A stretch of DNA of 64,000 nucleotides from Pseudoalteromonas piscicida (GTDB lineage: Bacteria > Pseudomonadota > Gammaproteobacteria > Enterobacterales > Alteromonadaceae), in NCBI RefSeq assembly GCF_002208135.1, contig NZ_CP021646.1, positions 1,533,501 through 1,597,500 of the forward strand, read 5' to 3'. Positions 16,957-25,197 of this stretch are shown here, piece after piece (position 1 is the first letter of the stretch; each line of letters starts with the position of its first letter). The translations under genes and the position numbers were made by a program. The notes beneath the pieces are model-generated. The model ran no database searches and was not told where the DNA came from. It saw only the letters and a list, made by a program, of their open reading frames with translations.

Positions 16957-18289
16957 ATTTCACCCGTTTGTTTACGCATGTCACCAATAATACTGCCGCT
17001 GTACTTAAACCAATAATAATACCAATCCAAAAGCCCTGAGGACCCATCGCTGGCGTTATCAAATCGGTTTTCGCTAATACATAGCCTAATGAAAACCCAA
17101 TTAGCCAGTATGACACAAACGTAACCCAAGATATTGGTTTAGTATATTTGAGCCCCCTTAACACACCATTCGCTGAGACTTGTAACGCATCGGGTAATTG
17201 ATACAAACAAGCCGACACCATAATACTGGTTGCAAGTGCGGCGACTTCGGTATTGTTTGTATATAGCCAAACAATTTGGTCTCTTCCTATATACGTAACG
17301 AGAGCCACAAATAGTGCAATTAAGGTGGCCAAAATAAACGCAGTACTCACTGAAAGTTTAAGCTGGTCCAAGGCGCCTTGCCCAGTTAGGTTACCGATCC
17401 GTATGGCGATAGCCATCGACAAACTTAATGGCATCATAAACAACATTGTGGTGACGCTGGCCGCAATCTGGTGACCGGATACAGAAATAGGCCCCAAATC
17501 AGCAATAAATAATGGAATACAAGCAAACAGTGTAACTTCAAAGAAGGTTGCAAGTGCAATTGGAAAACCAAGTGCTGCAACATATTTCATTATCGATAGA
17601 CTTGGTTTGGTAAAACTGCTAATGAGCGTCTTTCCGTCTATGTGCTTACTCTTTAAGCTGTACACCCACTGTGCAACCGCCATTGACCAGAGCACGATGG
17701 ATGTAGCTAAGCCGCAGCCCGCACTCCCAAGCGCTGGCGCCCCAAATTTACCATAGATGAAAATATAGTTAGCAACGACATTGATACAAAGACCAACAAT
17801 ACTGATATAAAAAGCAGGTTTTGTTTGTCCTACCCCTTCTGTTACATTACGGTACACCGTAAAGATCAAAAAGCCCAATAGACCCCATTTCACAAAATCA
17901 ATATAGCCTTGGGCAAGGGTCTGAACATTTTCACTAGCCCCAATATTTGAAAAAACCACAGAAGTAAAGTTTGCTAAAATCAAACCGACAGAAAAAAGCG
18001 CCAAAGCAAGATACAAGCTTTGTTGGAAAAATCGTTTGATCCCTGCGGTATCATTAGCACCATGGCAATGGGCAACAATACTTGTAAGTGCTAGTAATAT
18101 CCCTTGTAAACTAAAAATCAAAGGGTTCCAAACACCTGTAGCAATCGAAAGTGCAGCCAAGTCTTCAGCACTGACTTGGCCCGCCATCATCGTATCAACG
18201 ACGGTCATTAAGACTAAAGTAACTTGAGCGAGAAAAACGGGGATCGCAAGTTGAAGCAAGCGTCTGGCTTCCCAAGTTGAAAAATTCAT
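16931..18289 (-). CDS. MATE family multidrug efflux transporter (NorM-like)
   Basis: 452 residues with twelve predicted membrane helices in two similar halves. The first helix region QLAIPVFLAQVTLVLMTVVD and the MMAGQVSAEDLAALSIA motif are typical of NorM/DinF-type MATE proteins, which export cationic drugs and dyes in exchange for Na+ or H+. The D in TVVDTMMAG is the conserved helix-1 acid. It overlaps the DUF3080 lipoprotein gene and is divergent from the riboflavin synthase gene across a 175-base gap that must hold both promoters. Confidence 0.93.
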   Translation of the reverse strand: MNFSTWEARRLLQLAIPVFLAQVTLVLMTVVDTMMAGQVSAEDLAALSIATGVWNPLIFSLQGILLALTSIVAHCHGANDTAGIKRFFQQSLYLALALFSVGLILANFTSVVFSNIGASENVQTLAQGYIDFVKWGLLGFLIFTVYRNVTEGVGQTKPAFYISIVGLCINVVANYIFIYGKFGAPALGSAGCGLATSIVLWSMAVAQWVYSLKSKHIDGKTLISSFTKPSLSIMKYVAALGFPIALATFFEVTLFACIPLFIADLGPISVSGHQIAASVTTMLFMMPLSLSMAIAIRIGNLTGQGALDQLKLSVSTAFILATLIALFVALVTYIGRDQIVWLYTNNTEVAALATSIMVSACLYQLPDALQVSANGVLRGLKYTKPISWVTFVSYWLIGFSLGYVLAKTDLITPAMGPQGFWIGIIIGLSTAAVLLVTCVNKRVKFEISQASS

Positions 18290-18464
18290 GGTGAGATACT
18301 ACTTAAGGCGTAAAAGCGATAGTTTATTTTAGTGCTTTGTTTTTAGCAAAATTTTGCGGCCAGCAGCCTCAACCATTTTGACTTAATCGGATATACGATA
18401 CAAATTAAGTACATCTCCTAGTGCAATTTCGCTACAATCTCAAGGATAAATTAAGAGGGTAGAT

Positions 18465-19106
18465 ATGTTTACAGGAATTGTTCAAACAAAAGCGACGGTG
18501 GTGTCCGCAAAACAGGTCGACAATATTTTAAAATTAGTTATTTCTGTTGGTGCTGAATATCTCGATAAACTTACCTTGGGCGCGAGCATAGCAATTAACG
18601 GATGTTGTCTAACGGTAGTTCACTTCGAACAACCAGAAAATGATGTGGTAGGGCAAGTTTGTTTTGATGTGATTGATGAAACGTTGAGGCTTACTAATCT
18701 GGGTGAGGTACATAGAGGGTCACAGGTAAACTTTGAGCGCTCGATGACGTTCGGTACAGAACTCGGCGGACATATTATTTCAGGCCATATTCAAACAAGC
18801 GCAAAGATTAGTGAAATACATCGGAACGAAGGCAACTGTAGGATGCATCTAGCGTTGCCAGAAGCGTGGCATAAGTATGTTATGTACAAAGGTTTTATCG
18901 CGGTCAATGGCGCAAGTCTGACAGTAGGGGAGCTTGATCACAGCGGCTTTTGGTTACACCTAATACCTGAAACACTAGCGCTTACAAACTTGGGTTCGAT
19001 GCGTGTGGGGGATAGTGTGAATATTGAGATTGATCAACAGACTTACACAATTATTAATACTGTTGAAAACTATATGAAGAAGCAAACGTTATTAAAGCAT
19101 AGCTAA
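18465..19106 (+). CDS. ribE: Riboflavin synthase, alpha chain
   Basis: 213 residues. Starts with the diagnostic MFTGIVQ and contains the two homologous lumazine-binding barrels: first AINGCCLTV, ETLRLTNLG; second AVNGASLTV, ETLALTNLG. It converts two 6,7-dimethyl-8-ribityllumazine molecules into riboflavin and 5-amino-6-ribitylaminouracil. It stands alone here, away from other rib genes. No FMN riboswitch is seen in the 175-base leader. RBS GAGGG lies upstream of the ATG. Such stand-alone copies occur beside MATE genes in several gammaproteobacteria (norM-ribE neighbourhood). Confidence 0.95.
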   Translation: MFTGIVQTKATVVSAKQVDNILKLVISVGAEYLDKLTLGASIAINGCCLTVVHFEQPENDVVGQVCFDVIDETLRLTNLGEVHRGSQVNFERSMTFGTELGGHIISGHIQTSAKISEIHRNEGNCRMHLALPEAWHKYVMYKGFIAVNGASLTVGELDHSGFWLHLIPETLALTNLGSMRVGDSVNIEIDQQTYTIINTVENYMKKQTLLKHS

Positions 19107-19183
19107 GGGACAGTTGGCCCTAGTAGAACCTTCTTTGCCTATCTCGAGAAACAAAAAGTGTAAGCTGAGCTTTTGTCAACTTG

Positions 19184-19211
19184 ATAGGCAGCTCGCAAAT
19201 GAGCTGCCTAT
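19184..19211. terminator. Stem-loop between convergent genes
   Basis: An 11-bp perfect stem, ATAGGCAGCTC/GAGCTGCCTAT, with a 6-nt loop sits between ribE (+) and the cysteine-rich gene (-). No T tract on either strand, so terminator function is only likely from position. Confidence 0.6.
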
Positions 19212-19229
19212 ATGGTACTTCTGCTTTGA

Positions 19230-19433
19230 CTAAAACACTTGTTCGTCGTCGCTATCAACCCTAAGCTCAAGCTTATTGTGCAGTTGGTCTAAGTGCATAT
19301 TTAGGTGTATTGGATTGCAACAAGCTGCACAGTCCTCGTAGTAGTCCTGATCGCCTTCACTGGTATCGAGATTGACAAAAATATGGTGTCCACAATGAGG
19401 ACATTCAATACGTTGTTGATATAGGTTTTTCAT
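19230..19433 (-). CDS. CPXCG motif-containing cysteine-rich protein
   Basis: 67 residues from the ATG whose codon is at 19431-19433, with GGTGGAG just upstream. An ATG 8 codons earlier would start inside that RBS. Two pairs of cysteines (ECPHCGHH and DCAACCNPI) form a likely zinc ribbon, and the C-terminus is acidic (RVDSDDEQVF). Matches the small conserved CPXCG family of gammaproteobacteria; function unknown, cytoplasmic. Confidence 0.85.
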   Translation of the reverse strand: MKNLYQQRIECPHCGHHIFVNLDTSEGDQDYYEDCAACCNPIHLNMHLDQLHNKLELRVDSDDEQVF

Positions 19434-19503
19434 TGGCCCTCCACCTGAATTGGCCAAACTAAATACCCTTTAACTATAGCGCATCGTGACAAAAATATTG
19501 CAG

Positions 19504-20358
19504 TTATTTGAGCAGTGCTTGCACTTGTTCAGCAGCATCTCGTATGTACTTGCCAGCAAACAAATTTGCTTGAACCAGAAGTGGGTACAAACGGTAAATA
19601 TCTAATCGCTTAGAAGCGTTTTCTACGAGTGGGTATATTGACTCGTAACCACGATAAAAGTCATTTGGTAACGGAGCGAATAACGAAGCCATAGCAATAT
19701 CAACTTCTCTATCACCATAATAGCAAGCAGGAGAAAACAGTACGGGCTTTTGATGGCTAAAGCCAATGTTGCCATGCCAAAAATTACCATGAACCAGAGA
19801 GGGTTGAACTTGGTGTGGCAGAAGAGGCTTAAGTTGCTCCACAAATGTGTCAATATCAGTGAGGCTAATGCCTTTTTCGGCAAGCAGTTGAAGTTGCCAA
19901 CCAATTCTTTCCTCGGCGAAGAAGACCTCCCACTTTTTGTGCCATTGATTTGGTTGCGGAAGTTCGTGAATGTAATTATCTTCTTCTAGCCCATACATTT
20001 CTTGCTCATGGCGCTGGTGCATTTTAGCGAGGCTTTGACCGCACTCAAGCCAGTTTTCATTGCGATGATCAAGCTCTAACCATTCCAGCACGATAAAACA
20101 AAATTCGACACTCGTACCCAGTGTTATTGTATCGGCAACGAGAAAATCAGAGTCGCGAATAAGCTTTTCACGATTAGATGCTTCACACTCAAATCGCTCT
20201 AAAGCTTGAATAGGCGCTACTTTGACCAAAAATTGATGGGTATCATCTGCAATCTTATAAAGTTTTTTAGACCCATAACTTTTTAAGGTTTGCTTTGAAG
20301 AAAACTCAAAAGCGTCATGGAGAGATTCAGAGATTTGTTGGTTGACTTTGTTCCACAT
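19504..20358 (-). CDS. Fructosamine-kinase family protein lacking catalytic aspartates (predicted pseudokinase)
   Basis: 284 residues with the fructosamine kinase/APH fold: ATP-lysine region FLVKVAP (K46), GQSLAKMH, and the PACYYGDREVDIAM block. Active family members have HGDLWxGN, with Asp as catalytic base, and a metal-binding Asp in FDPACY. Here these read HGNFWHGN (N192) and FSPACY (S209). I checked both codons on the minus strand (AAT at 19783-19785, TCT at 19732-19734). The glycine-rich loop (GGD) is also not kept (SYGSKK). The frame is otherwise intact and full length, so this looks like a conserved non-catalytic protein rather than a decayed gene. Active members phosphorylate ketoamine-glycated amines. 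Confidence 0.85.
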   Translation of the reverse strand: MWNKVNQQISESLHDAFEFSSKQTLKSYGSKKLYKIADDTHQFLVKVAPIQALERFECEASNREKLIRDSDFLVADTITLGTSVEFCFIVLEWLELDHRNENWLECGQSLAKMHQRHEQEMYGLEEDNYIHELPQPNQWHKKWEVFFAEERIGWQLQLLAEKGISLTDIDTFVEQLKPLLPHQVQPSLVHGNFWHGNIGFSHQKPVLFSPACYYGDREVDIAMASLFAPLPNDFYRGYESIYPLVENASKRLDIYRLYPLLVQANLFAGKYIRDAAEQVQALLK

Positions 20359-20483
20359 AAGTTAGATCCAACATATTCACTTACTCTAAAATATGGTTGA
20401 AATTCTCAAGATCACAAATACTTGAGGCCTTTTTATAAAAAAAATAAAATATCGCGTCTGTCATTTTATCCAAGGGAAGTACA

Positions 20484-21176
20484 TTGCATAAAAATATCAT
20501 CACCAATTTACTCGCGATACTGCTCACAGGTACTGGATTCGTACTAGAAAACGACGTGTTGTTTTCGGTTGGATTGTTTGCTCTATCTGGCGCTATGACG
20601 AATTGGTTAGCGGTACATATGTTATTTGAGAAAGTGCCTTTCCTCTATGGCTCGGGGATTATTACGCTCAAATTCGAATCGTTTAAAGCGTCGATTAGAG
20701 CGCTCATTTTGAGCGAGTTTTTTAGTAAAGAAAAACTAGAAAAGTTCCTTGGCAAGGAACATCCAAAGTTTGACTTGGCGCCGATTGCCAACAAAGTCGA
20801 TTTAAATCCTGCATTCGATCGTTTGTTAAGTGTGATTGAAGCGTCGCAATTTGGTGCGATGCTGCAGATGTTTGGTGGAGCTGAAGCTGTGCAACCGCTG
20901 CGAGAGCCATTTATTGAGAAAATGCGATTGGCAATAGTGGAGCTCGGCGAGCAGCCTGAATTTGACGCTGCAGTTGGTGAGGCGCTCAGTAATGGCTTAC
21001 TTGGTGATGATTTACATCAAACCATTGAAAAAGCGGTAGATGAGCGACTTAATGAATTAACGCCGAAAATGGTAAAGGAAATTGTACAAAACATGATTAA
21101 GACCCATTTAGGCTGGTTAGTTGTGTGGGGGGGGGTCTTTGGGGGCCTATTCGGGTTATTGGCCGCAGTTATATAG
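20484..21176 (+). CDS. DUF445 family membrane protein
   Basis: 230 residues from a TTG at 20484 with AAGGGAAG upstream; no better start exists. Two N-terminal membrane helices (NLLAILLTGTGFVLEND, LFALSGAMTNWLAVHMLF), a soluble helical middle, and a C-terminal glycine-rich helix (WGGVFGGLFGLLAAVI) are the layout of short DUF445 proteins (YheB-related). The segment GAMTNWLAVHMLFEKVP is the family signature. Function unknown. A hairpin follows 13 bases downstream. Confidence 0.85.
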   Translation: MHKNIITNLLAILLTGTGFVLENDVLFSVGLFALSGAMTNWLAVHMLFEKVPFLYGSGIITLKFESFKASIRALILSEFFSKEKLEKFLGKEHPKFDLAPIANKVDLNPAFDRLLSVIEASQFGAMLQMFGGAEAVQPLREPFIEKMRLAIVELGEQPEFDAAVGEALSNGLLGDDLHQTIEKAVDERLNELTPKMVKEIVQNMIKTHLGWLVVWGGVFGGLFGLLAAVI

Positions 21177-21189
21177 TTGAGCTGAGAAA

Positions 21190-21217
21190 AAGGCGCAGTC
21201 AGGGATTGCTGCGCCTT
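21190..21217. terminator. Stem-loop between convergent DUF445 and DUF3718 genes
   Basis: AAGGCGCAG/CTGCGCCTT, 9-bp stem and 10-nt loop, with A's before it and a short T-containing stretch after it. Could stop transcription from both sides. Confidence 0.7.
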
Positions 21218-21246
21218 GCTTTGTGTTTACAAACAGGTCGACACGA

Positions 21247-21591
21247 CTACTTAGAACCTGAGACAAAAATGGTCTTTTTATCTAGTTTAGCGATGTCTTT
21301 AATACTGGTTTCTACATTACTCTCAATACCAAGGAAGTCCGCAGCTTTATTAAACCCGTAGGTTGCTGCAAATTTTCCGACTGGCATATCATTGCAGTGT
21401 AGTTTTTCTTCTACAACACGTCTTTTTAGGTGATTGTCTTTAATGGTGTGGAACAAGTGAATTTTATTGTCTTTGACTACCGACATACAAACTTTAGTCG
21501 CTTTACTATTATCGGCAGCAACAAAGTCTGCCGCAGATGCCGTACCTGCGATTAGAAGCGAGGTTGCACATACTAAATTGAACAGTTTCAT
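21247..21591 (-). CDS. DUF3718 family exported protein
   Basis: 114 residues with a clear signal peptide (LVCATSLLIAGTASA, cut before ADF). The mature ~94 residues contain the conserved ATKVCMSVVKDNK and LHCNDMPVGKFAATYG segments, with two cysteines that probably form a disulphide. This is the DUF3718 family, common in Alteromonadales and often present in several copies. Function unknown, probably periplasmic. RBS AGGAG lies upstream of the ATG on the minus strand. Confidence 0.82.
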   Translation of the reverse strand: MKLFNLVCATSLLIAGTASAADFVAADNSKATKVCMSVVKDNKIHLFHTIKDNHLKRRVVEEKLHCNDMPVGKFAATYGFNKAADFLGIESNVETSIKDIAKLDKKTIFVSGSK

Positions 21592-22041
21592 GGTTAGCTC
21601 CTTGGCTATCTCTAGGACACGTTCTTAGTATTGCTAAAGTCGTCGCGTAATGCTGTAAATCAAGTAATTCCGAATGTAATAGAGTATGTCAAATGTGTAC
21701 AGGTTTTCTATCTATCTGTAAAACATTAAGTTATTTTGTTTCTATAGATACAAATAGCAAAAACTTTTTTCACTACAAAATACTATTATCGATAATTTAA
21801 CACTTCATTCTTACATTTACTTCTTATCTGCTACTTGTGCATCACTATGTGTCAAAACGTGTCAATATTGATTCCAATTTACACTTTGCAGTGGCAGCCA
21901 AGCCTTTTCAAATTACTCACTGATGACCACATGCGTTATAATATCCAGACGTTCGTCGTAATTACTTGTGGCTGAAGCTCATAATTGCGTAAATTGTTAG
22001 CGCATAAGTTAAAGTCACAAAAAACAAAAGAGATGACAAAA
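21592..22041. other. 450-base intergenic region between divergent genes
   Basis: AT-rich and non-coding on both strands. It must hold promoters for the DUF3718 gene (leftward) and the amidohydrolase pair (rightward). TATAAT at 21937-21942 is a candidate rightward -10 with no good -35 box. A direct repeat of gtgtcaa occurs near 21848-21865. No RNA gene or riboswitch is recognised. Confidence 0.5.
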
Positions 22042-23424
22042 ATGTATAAATTTGCTCCCTCCATAGTCGTAGCTGGCATTGCCGCAGCTTTGATGGGTTG
22101 TCAGGATAACGGCCCACAAAAAGAAAAAGTTACCATAGAGAAAAACCCATACCCAAGCACTTACAAGCCTGTACCTTCTCAATCAACCTTAATCACCAAT
22201 GCTACCGTCTTGACCGGAACGGGTGAAAAGATAGAACAAGGTGATGTATTTATTGTTGACGGTAAAATCAAGCAAGTTGGAAAGGATCTATCTGTAACGG
22301 CCGATGTTACCATTGATGCTGAAGGTAAGTGGGTAACACCTGGTATTATCGATGTACACTCTCATTTAGGGGCATACCCCAGCCCAAGTGTAGAATCTCA
22401 CAGTGATGGCAATGAAATGATTAACCCTAATACTTCTCAAGTATGGGTTGAACATTCTGTCTGGCCGCAAGACCCAGGTTTTAACCGAGCTAGAGAGGGT
22501 GGTATCACCACGCTACAAATCTTACCTGGTTCTGCAAACCTATTTGGTGGTCGTGGTGTTACCTTAAAGAACGTGCCTGCACCAACGATGCAAGCAATGA
22601 AATTCCCAGATGCTCCATATGGATTAAAGATGGCATGTGGTGAGAATCCAAAACGTGTATATGGCTCAAAAGGTGTAGCCCCTTATACTCGTATGGGTAA
22701 CATGGCTGGCTATCGTGAAGCTTGGATCGAAGCTGGAGAATATAAGCGCGCCTGGGAACAGTACGAAGCCGAATACGCTGCTGGATTGAATCCGGATGCA
22801 CCAAAACGCGATATCAAATTTGACACACTTCGTGGTGTGCTAGATGGCGAAATCTTGATCCATAACCATTGTTACAAAGCGGAAGAAATGGCAATGATGA
22901 TCGACTTATCTAAAGAGTTTGGTTATCACGCAGGGACTTTCCACCACGGTATTGAAGCATACAAGATTGCAGATCTATTGGGTGAAAATGGGAACTGTGC
23001 TGCGCTTTGGCCAGATTGGTGGGGCTTTAAGATGGAAGCCTATGATATGGTTCAGGAAAATGTTGCAATTGTCGATGCAGTGAAAAACTCATGTGCAATT
23101 GTTCACTCTGATTCAGATACCACAATCCAACGATTGAATCATGAAGCCGCAAAAGTGATGAACACGGCTAACCAGTCCGGCTTTAACATCAACGAGCAGC
23201 ATGCAATTAAGTGGATCACCTCAAACGCCGCGAAGTCGTTAGGCATTCAGGATAAAACAGGATCGCTCGAGCAAGGTAAACAAGCCGATGTCGTAATTTG
23301 GAACACCAACCCGTTTAGCGTTTACTCTCGTGCAGAGCAGGTTTTTGTGGATGGTGGTAAAGTCTATGATCGTCATGATGAAAAATATCAAGCGGTTAGT
23401 GATTTTATGTTAGGTCAAAAGTAA
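22042..23424 (+). CDS. Exported amidohydrolase family lipoprotein
   Basis: 460 residues from the ATG at 22042 (AAGAG 9 bases upstream; ATG 22033 is an alternative). The signal ends in a lipobox (ALMGC, C20). Amidohydrolase fold: N-terminal composite beta sandwich (ITNATVLTGTGEKI), metal motif H106-S-H108 in GIIDVHSHLG, further ligands around ILIHNHC and FHHGIE, a catalytic Asp candidate in IVHSDSDTT, and the closing GSLEQGKQADVVIWNTNPF. Related to imidazolonepropionase-like/prolidase-type hydrolases. Substrate unknown. A second, HxH-less family member follows 12 bases later. Confidence 0.88.
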   Translation: MYKFAPSIVVAGIAAALMGCQDNGPQKEKVTIEKNPYPSTYKPVPSQSTLITNATVLTGTGEKIEQGDVFIVDGKIKQVGKDLSVTADVTIDAEGKWVTPGIIDVHSHLGAYPSPSVESHSDGNEMINPNTSQVWVEHSVWPQDPGFNRAREGGITTLQILPGSANLFGGRGVTLKNVPAPTMQAMKFPDAPYGLKMACGENPKRVYGSKGVAPYTRMGNMAGYREAWIEAGEYKRAWEQYEAEYAAGLNPDAPKRDIKFDTLRGVLDGEILIHNHCYKAEEMAMMIDLSKEFGYHAGTFHHGIEAYKIADLLGENGNCAALWPDWWGFKMEAYDMVQENVAIVDAVKNSCAIVHSDSDTTIQRLNHEAAKVMNTANQSGFNINEQHAIKWITSNAAKSLGIQDKTGSLEQGKQADVVIWNTNPFSVYSRAEQVFVDGGKVYDRHDEKYQAVSDFMLGQK

Positions 23425-23436
23425 GGAGTTGATGAG

Positions 23437-24665
23437 ATGAAAACCATGAAACTAACCATGATCACTAGCGCATTGCTAGCTCACTCTGTTGCTTTTGCCA
23501 ATGTTACAGCAATTACCAATGCGACTATCCATACCGCGACGGATGCTGGCGTATTGGAAGGTGCGACCCTAGTTATCGAAAACGGTAAAATAAAAGCGAT
23601 TAACCCAGATAATGTATCTGCTGATGTAACGATTGACGCCAGCGGTAAGGTTGTCACTCCAGGTTTTATCGGCTCAATGAACCAACTAGGCTTAGTTGAA
23701 GTTGGTGCTGTTGCGGCGTCTCGTGATGCTGGTGATGACGATGCTGGCGTAGATTTTGACGCAAGTACCGCGTTTAATCCACGCAGTAGCCTAATTGCCT
23801 ATGCAAGAAAAGGCGGAATAACGCAAAACTTTGTCGCACCTTGGGGTGGTAAAAGTGAGTTTGCAGGGCTTGGCTTTGTTGTTGATTTATCTGGTGAGTT
23901 TAACAGCGTGACCGACAAGCAAACGGCGTTAATTATCCATCTAGGTGCCAAAAGCAAAGGGTCTCGTGCGAAAGCGCTGGATAATGTCGTTAAAAAACTT
24001 GAAGCACAGCAAGAAAAGCTCGCTAAGAAAGACAAAAAAGAAGAGGGAAAGCCGAGTTCAGAAGAACAAGTGTTAACTCAAGTGTTAGCGGGGATATGCC
24101 AGTGATTGCAACGCTTTCAAGAGCGTCAGATATTCTGGAAGCAATCAAGCTAAAAGAAAAGTTTGGTTTAGATCTGATCATCAAGGGTGCTGACGATGCG
24201 GTCGTGGTAGCTGAGCAGCTAGCTGAGGCGAAAGTACCCGTCATTTTGAGTGCGGTGTCAAACCTGCCTGCTAGCTTTGACTCAATGCATGCAAGTCTAG
24301 ATAACGCAGGTAAGCTTGAGAAAGCGGGTGTCGATGTCATTTTATCAATTGGTGGAGACAGTAGTCATAATGTTTATCAGCTACGCTTTGATGCAGGTGT
24401 TGCTGTCGCAAATGGCATGAGCCATGAAGGTGCACTTAAGGCAGTTACCGCTAACCCTGCGAAAGCATTGGGTATTGATGGTGGTGTGATTGAAGCAGGT
24501 AAACGTGCAGACATTGTAATGTGGAGTGCAGATCCTTTCGAATTCAGCACCACTATCGATAAAATCTGGATTAACGGTGAGGAAGTGTCTACTGAATCAC
24601 GCCACGATAAACTAAGAGATAGATACACGACAGATTCTGATATGCCAAGAGCGTATACGAAGTAA
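23437..24665 (+). pseudogene. Second exported amidohydrolase-like gene, frameshifted by one base
   Basis: Signal peptide (AHSVAFA) then an amidohydrolase beta sandwich and barrel. Frame 1 runs to VLTQVLAG and then misreads ICQ-stop at 24105; the correct continuation, MPVIATLSRASDILEA, is in another frame to 24665. One extra G in the run at 24090-24093 restores GCG GGG GAT ATG and gives 409 residues (1229+1 bases, divisible by 3). Where the partner has HxH, this one reads GFIGSMNQLG, so it lacks the metal motif even when repaired. The C-terminal GGVIEAGKRADIVMWSADPF is intact. It may be a real mutation or a sequencing error in a G run. Confidence 0.85.
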
Positions 24666-24683
24666 CGTCGTCAAGAGTAGCTT

Positions 24684-24720
24684 AAAAAGCCTAAAATCAT
24701 CTAAGGTTTTAGGCTTTTTT
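24684..24720 (+). terminator. Rho-independent terminator after the amidohydrolase pair
   Basis: Stem AAAAAGCCTAAAA/TTTTAGGCTTTTT, 10-nt loop, ending in T6, 19 bases after the stop. Confidence 0.92.
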
Positions 24721-24809
24721 AAATTATGAATAACTCTGCATGGTGTTGCTATTTCTCAAACAGATTTTTGTACTCGCGAATTCAAGTCCGAAGTGCACTA
24801 CTCGCTAAA

Positions 24810-24986
24810 TTAGGCTGCTTTGCGTAATTCATAGAATATTACCGCTGGTTGCCTAAACTCTAGATATTTTTTCGGCCTTGCATTGAGCGCCTGTTTTATG
24901 TGCGCAATTTGCTTAGACTTTCCTCCCAGTTTGCGCACTTTTCCATTAGCCTGAAAAGCAACTATATAGGTGCCTGTTTCTTTTTG
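24810..24986 (-). pseudogene. Transposase-like C-terminal remnant
   Basis: The minus strand is open for 58 codons without a usable start. It ends IKQALNARPKKYLEFRQPAV-IFYELRKAA before the stop. The LNxRPxKxLxFxxP pattern resembles the tail of IS30-type transposases, but the upstream part (GTYIVAFQANGKVRKLGGKS) does not match a transposase I recognise, so the assignment is tentative. It probably marks an old insertion at the edge of the AT-rich island. The rest of 24721-25197 shows no other gene. Confidence 0.4.
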
Positions 24987-25077
24987 TTATTAGTATATAG
25001 CGAATTTTAGATTGAGATTATTAGGCGTCGCGACAAAGAGTTTAAATATCCATCCTAATCATATTATTGTGTAAACT

Positions 25078-25100
25078 AAAATAAAAATAAAAATAAAAAT
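25078..25100. repeat. Hexanucleotide (AAAAAT)n simple repeat
   Basis: Three full AAAAAT units plus a partial one, about 97 bases upstream of the first CHxC-family start codon. Such tracts can change length by slippage and alter promoter spacing; whether this one does is unknown. Confidence 0.7.
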
Positions 25101-25197
25101 AACAAACCTTTAATTTTCTCTTTTTATTAATGTTGGCGCTGTTTGGTTTTTGAGTTATTTTTAATCTGATTTTAAAATAAATATTTAAGGATAAAAT

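Noticed and set aside
18290-18464. FMN riboswitch before riboflavin synthase
   Set aside because: None of the conserved RFN element segments is recognisable, and the gap is short for that structure plus two promoters.
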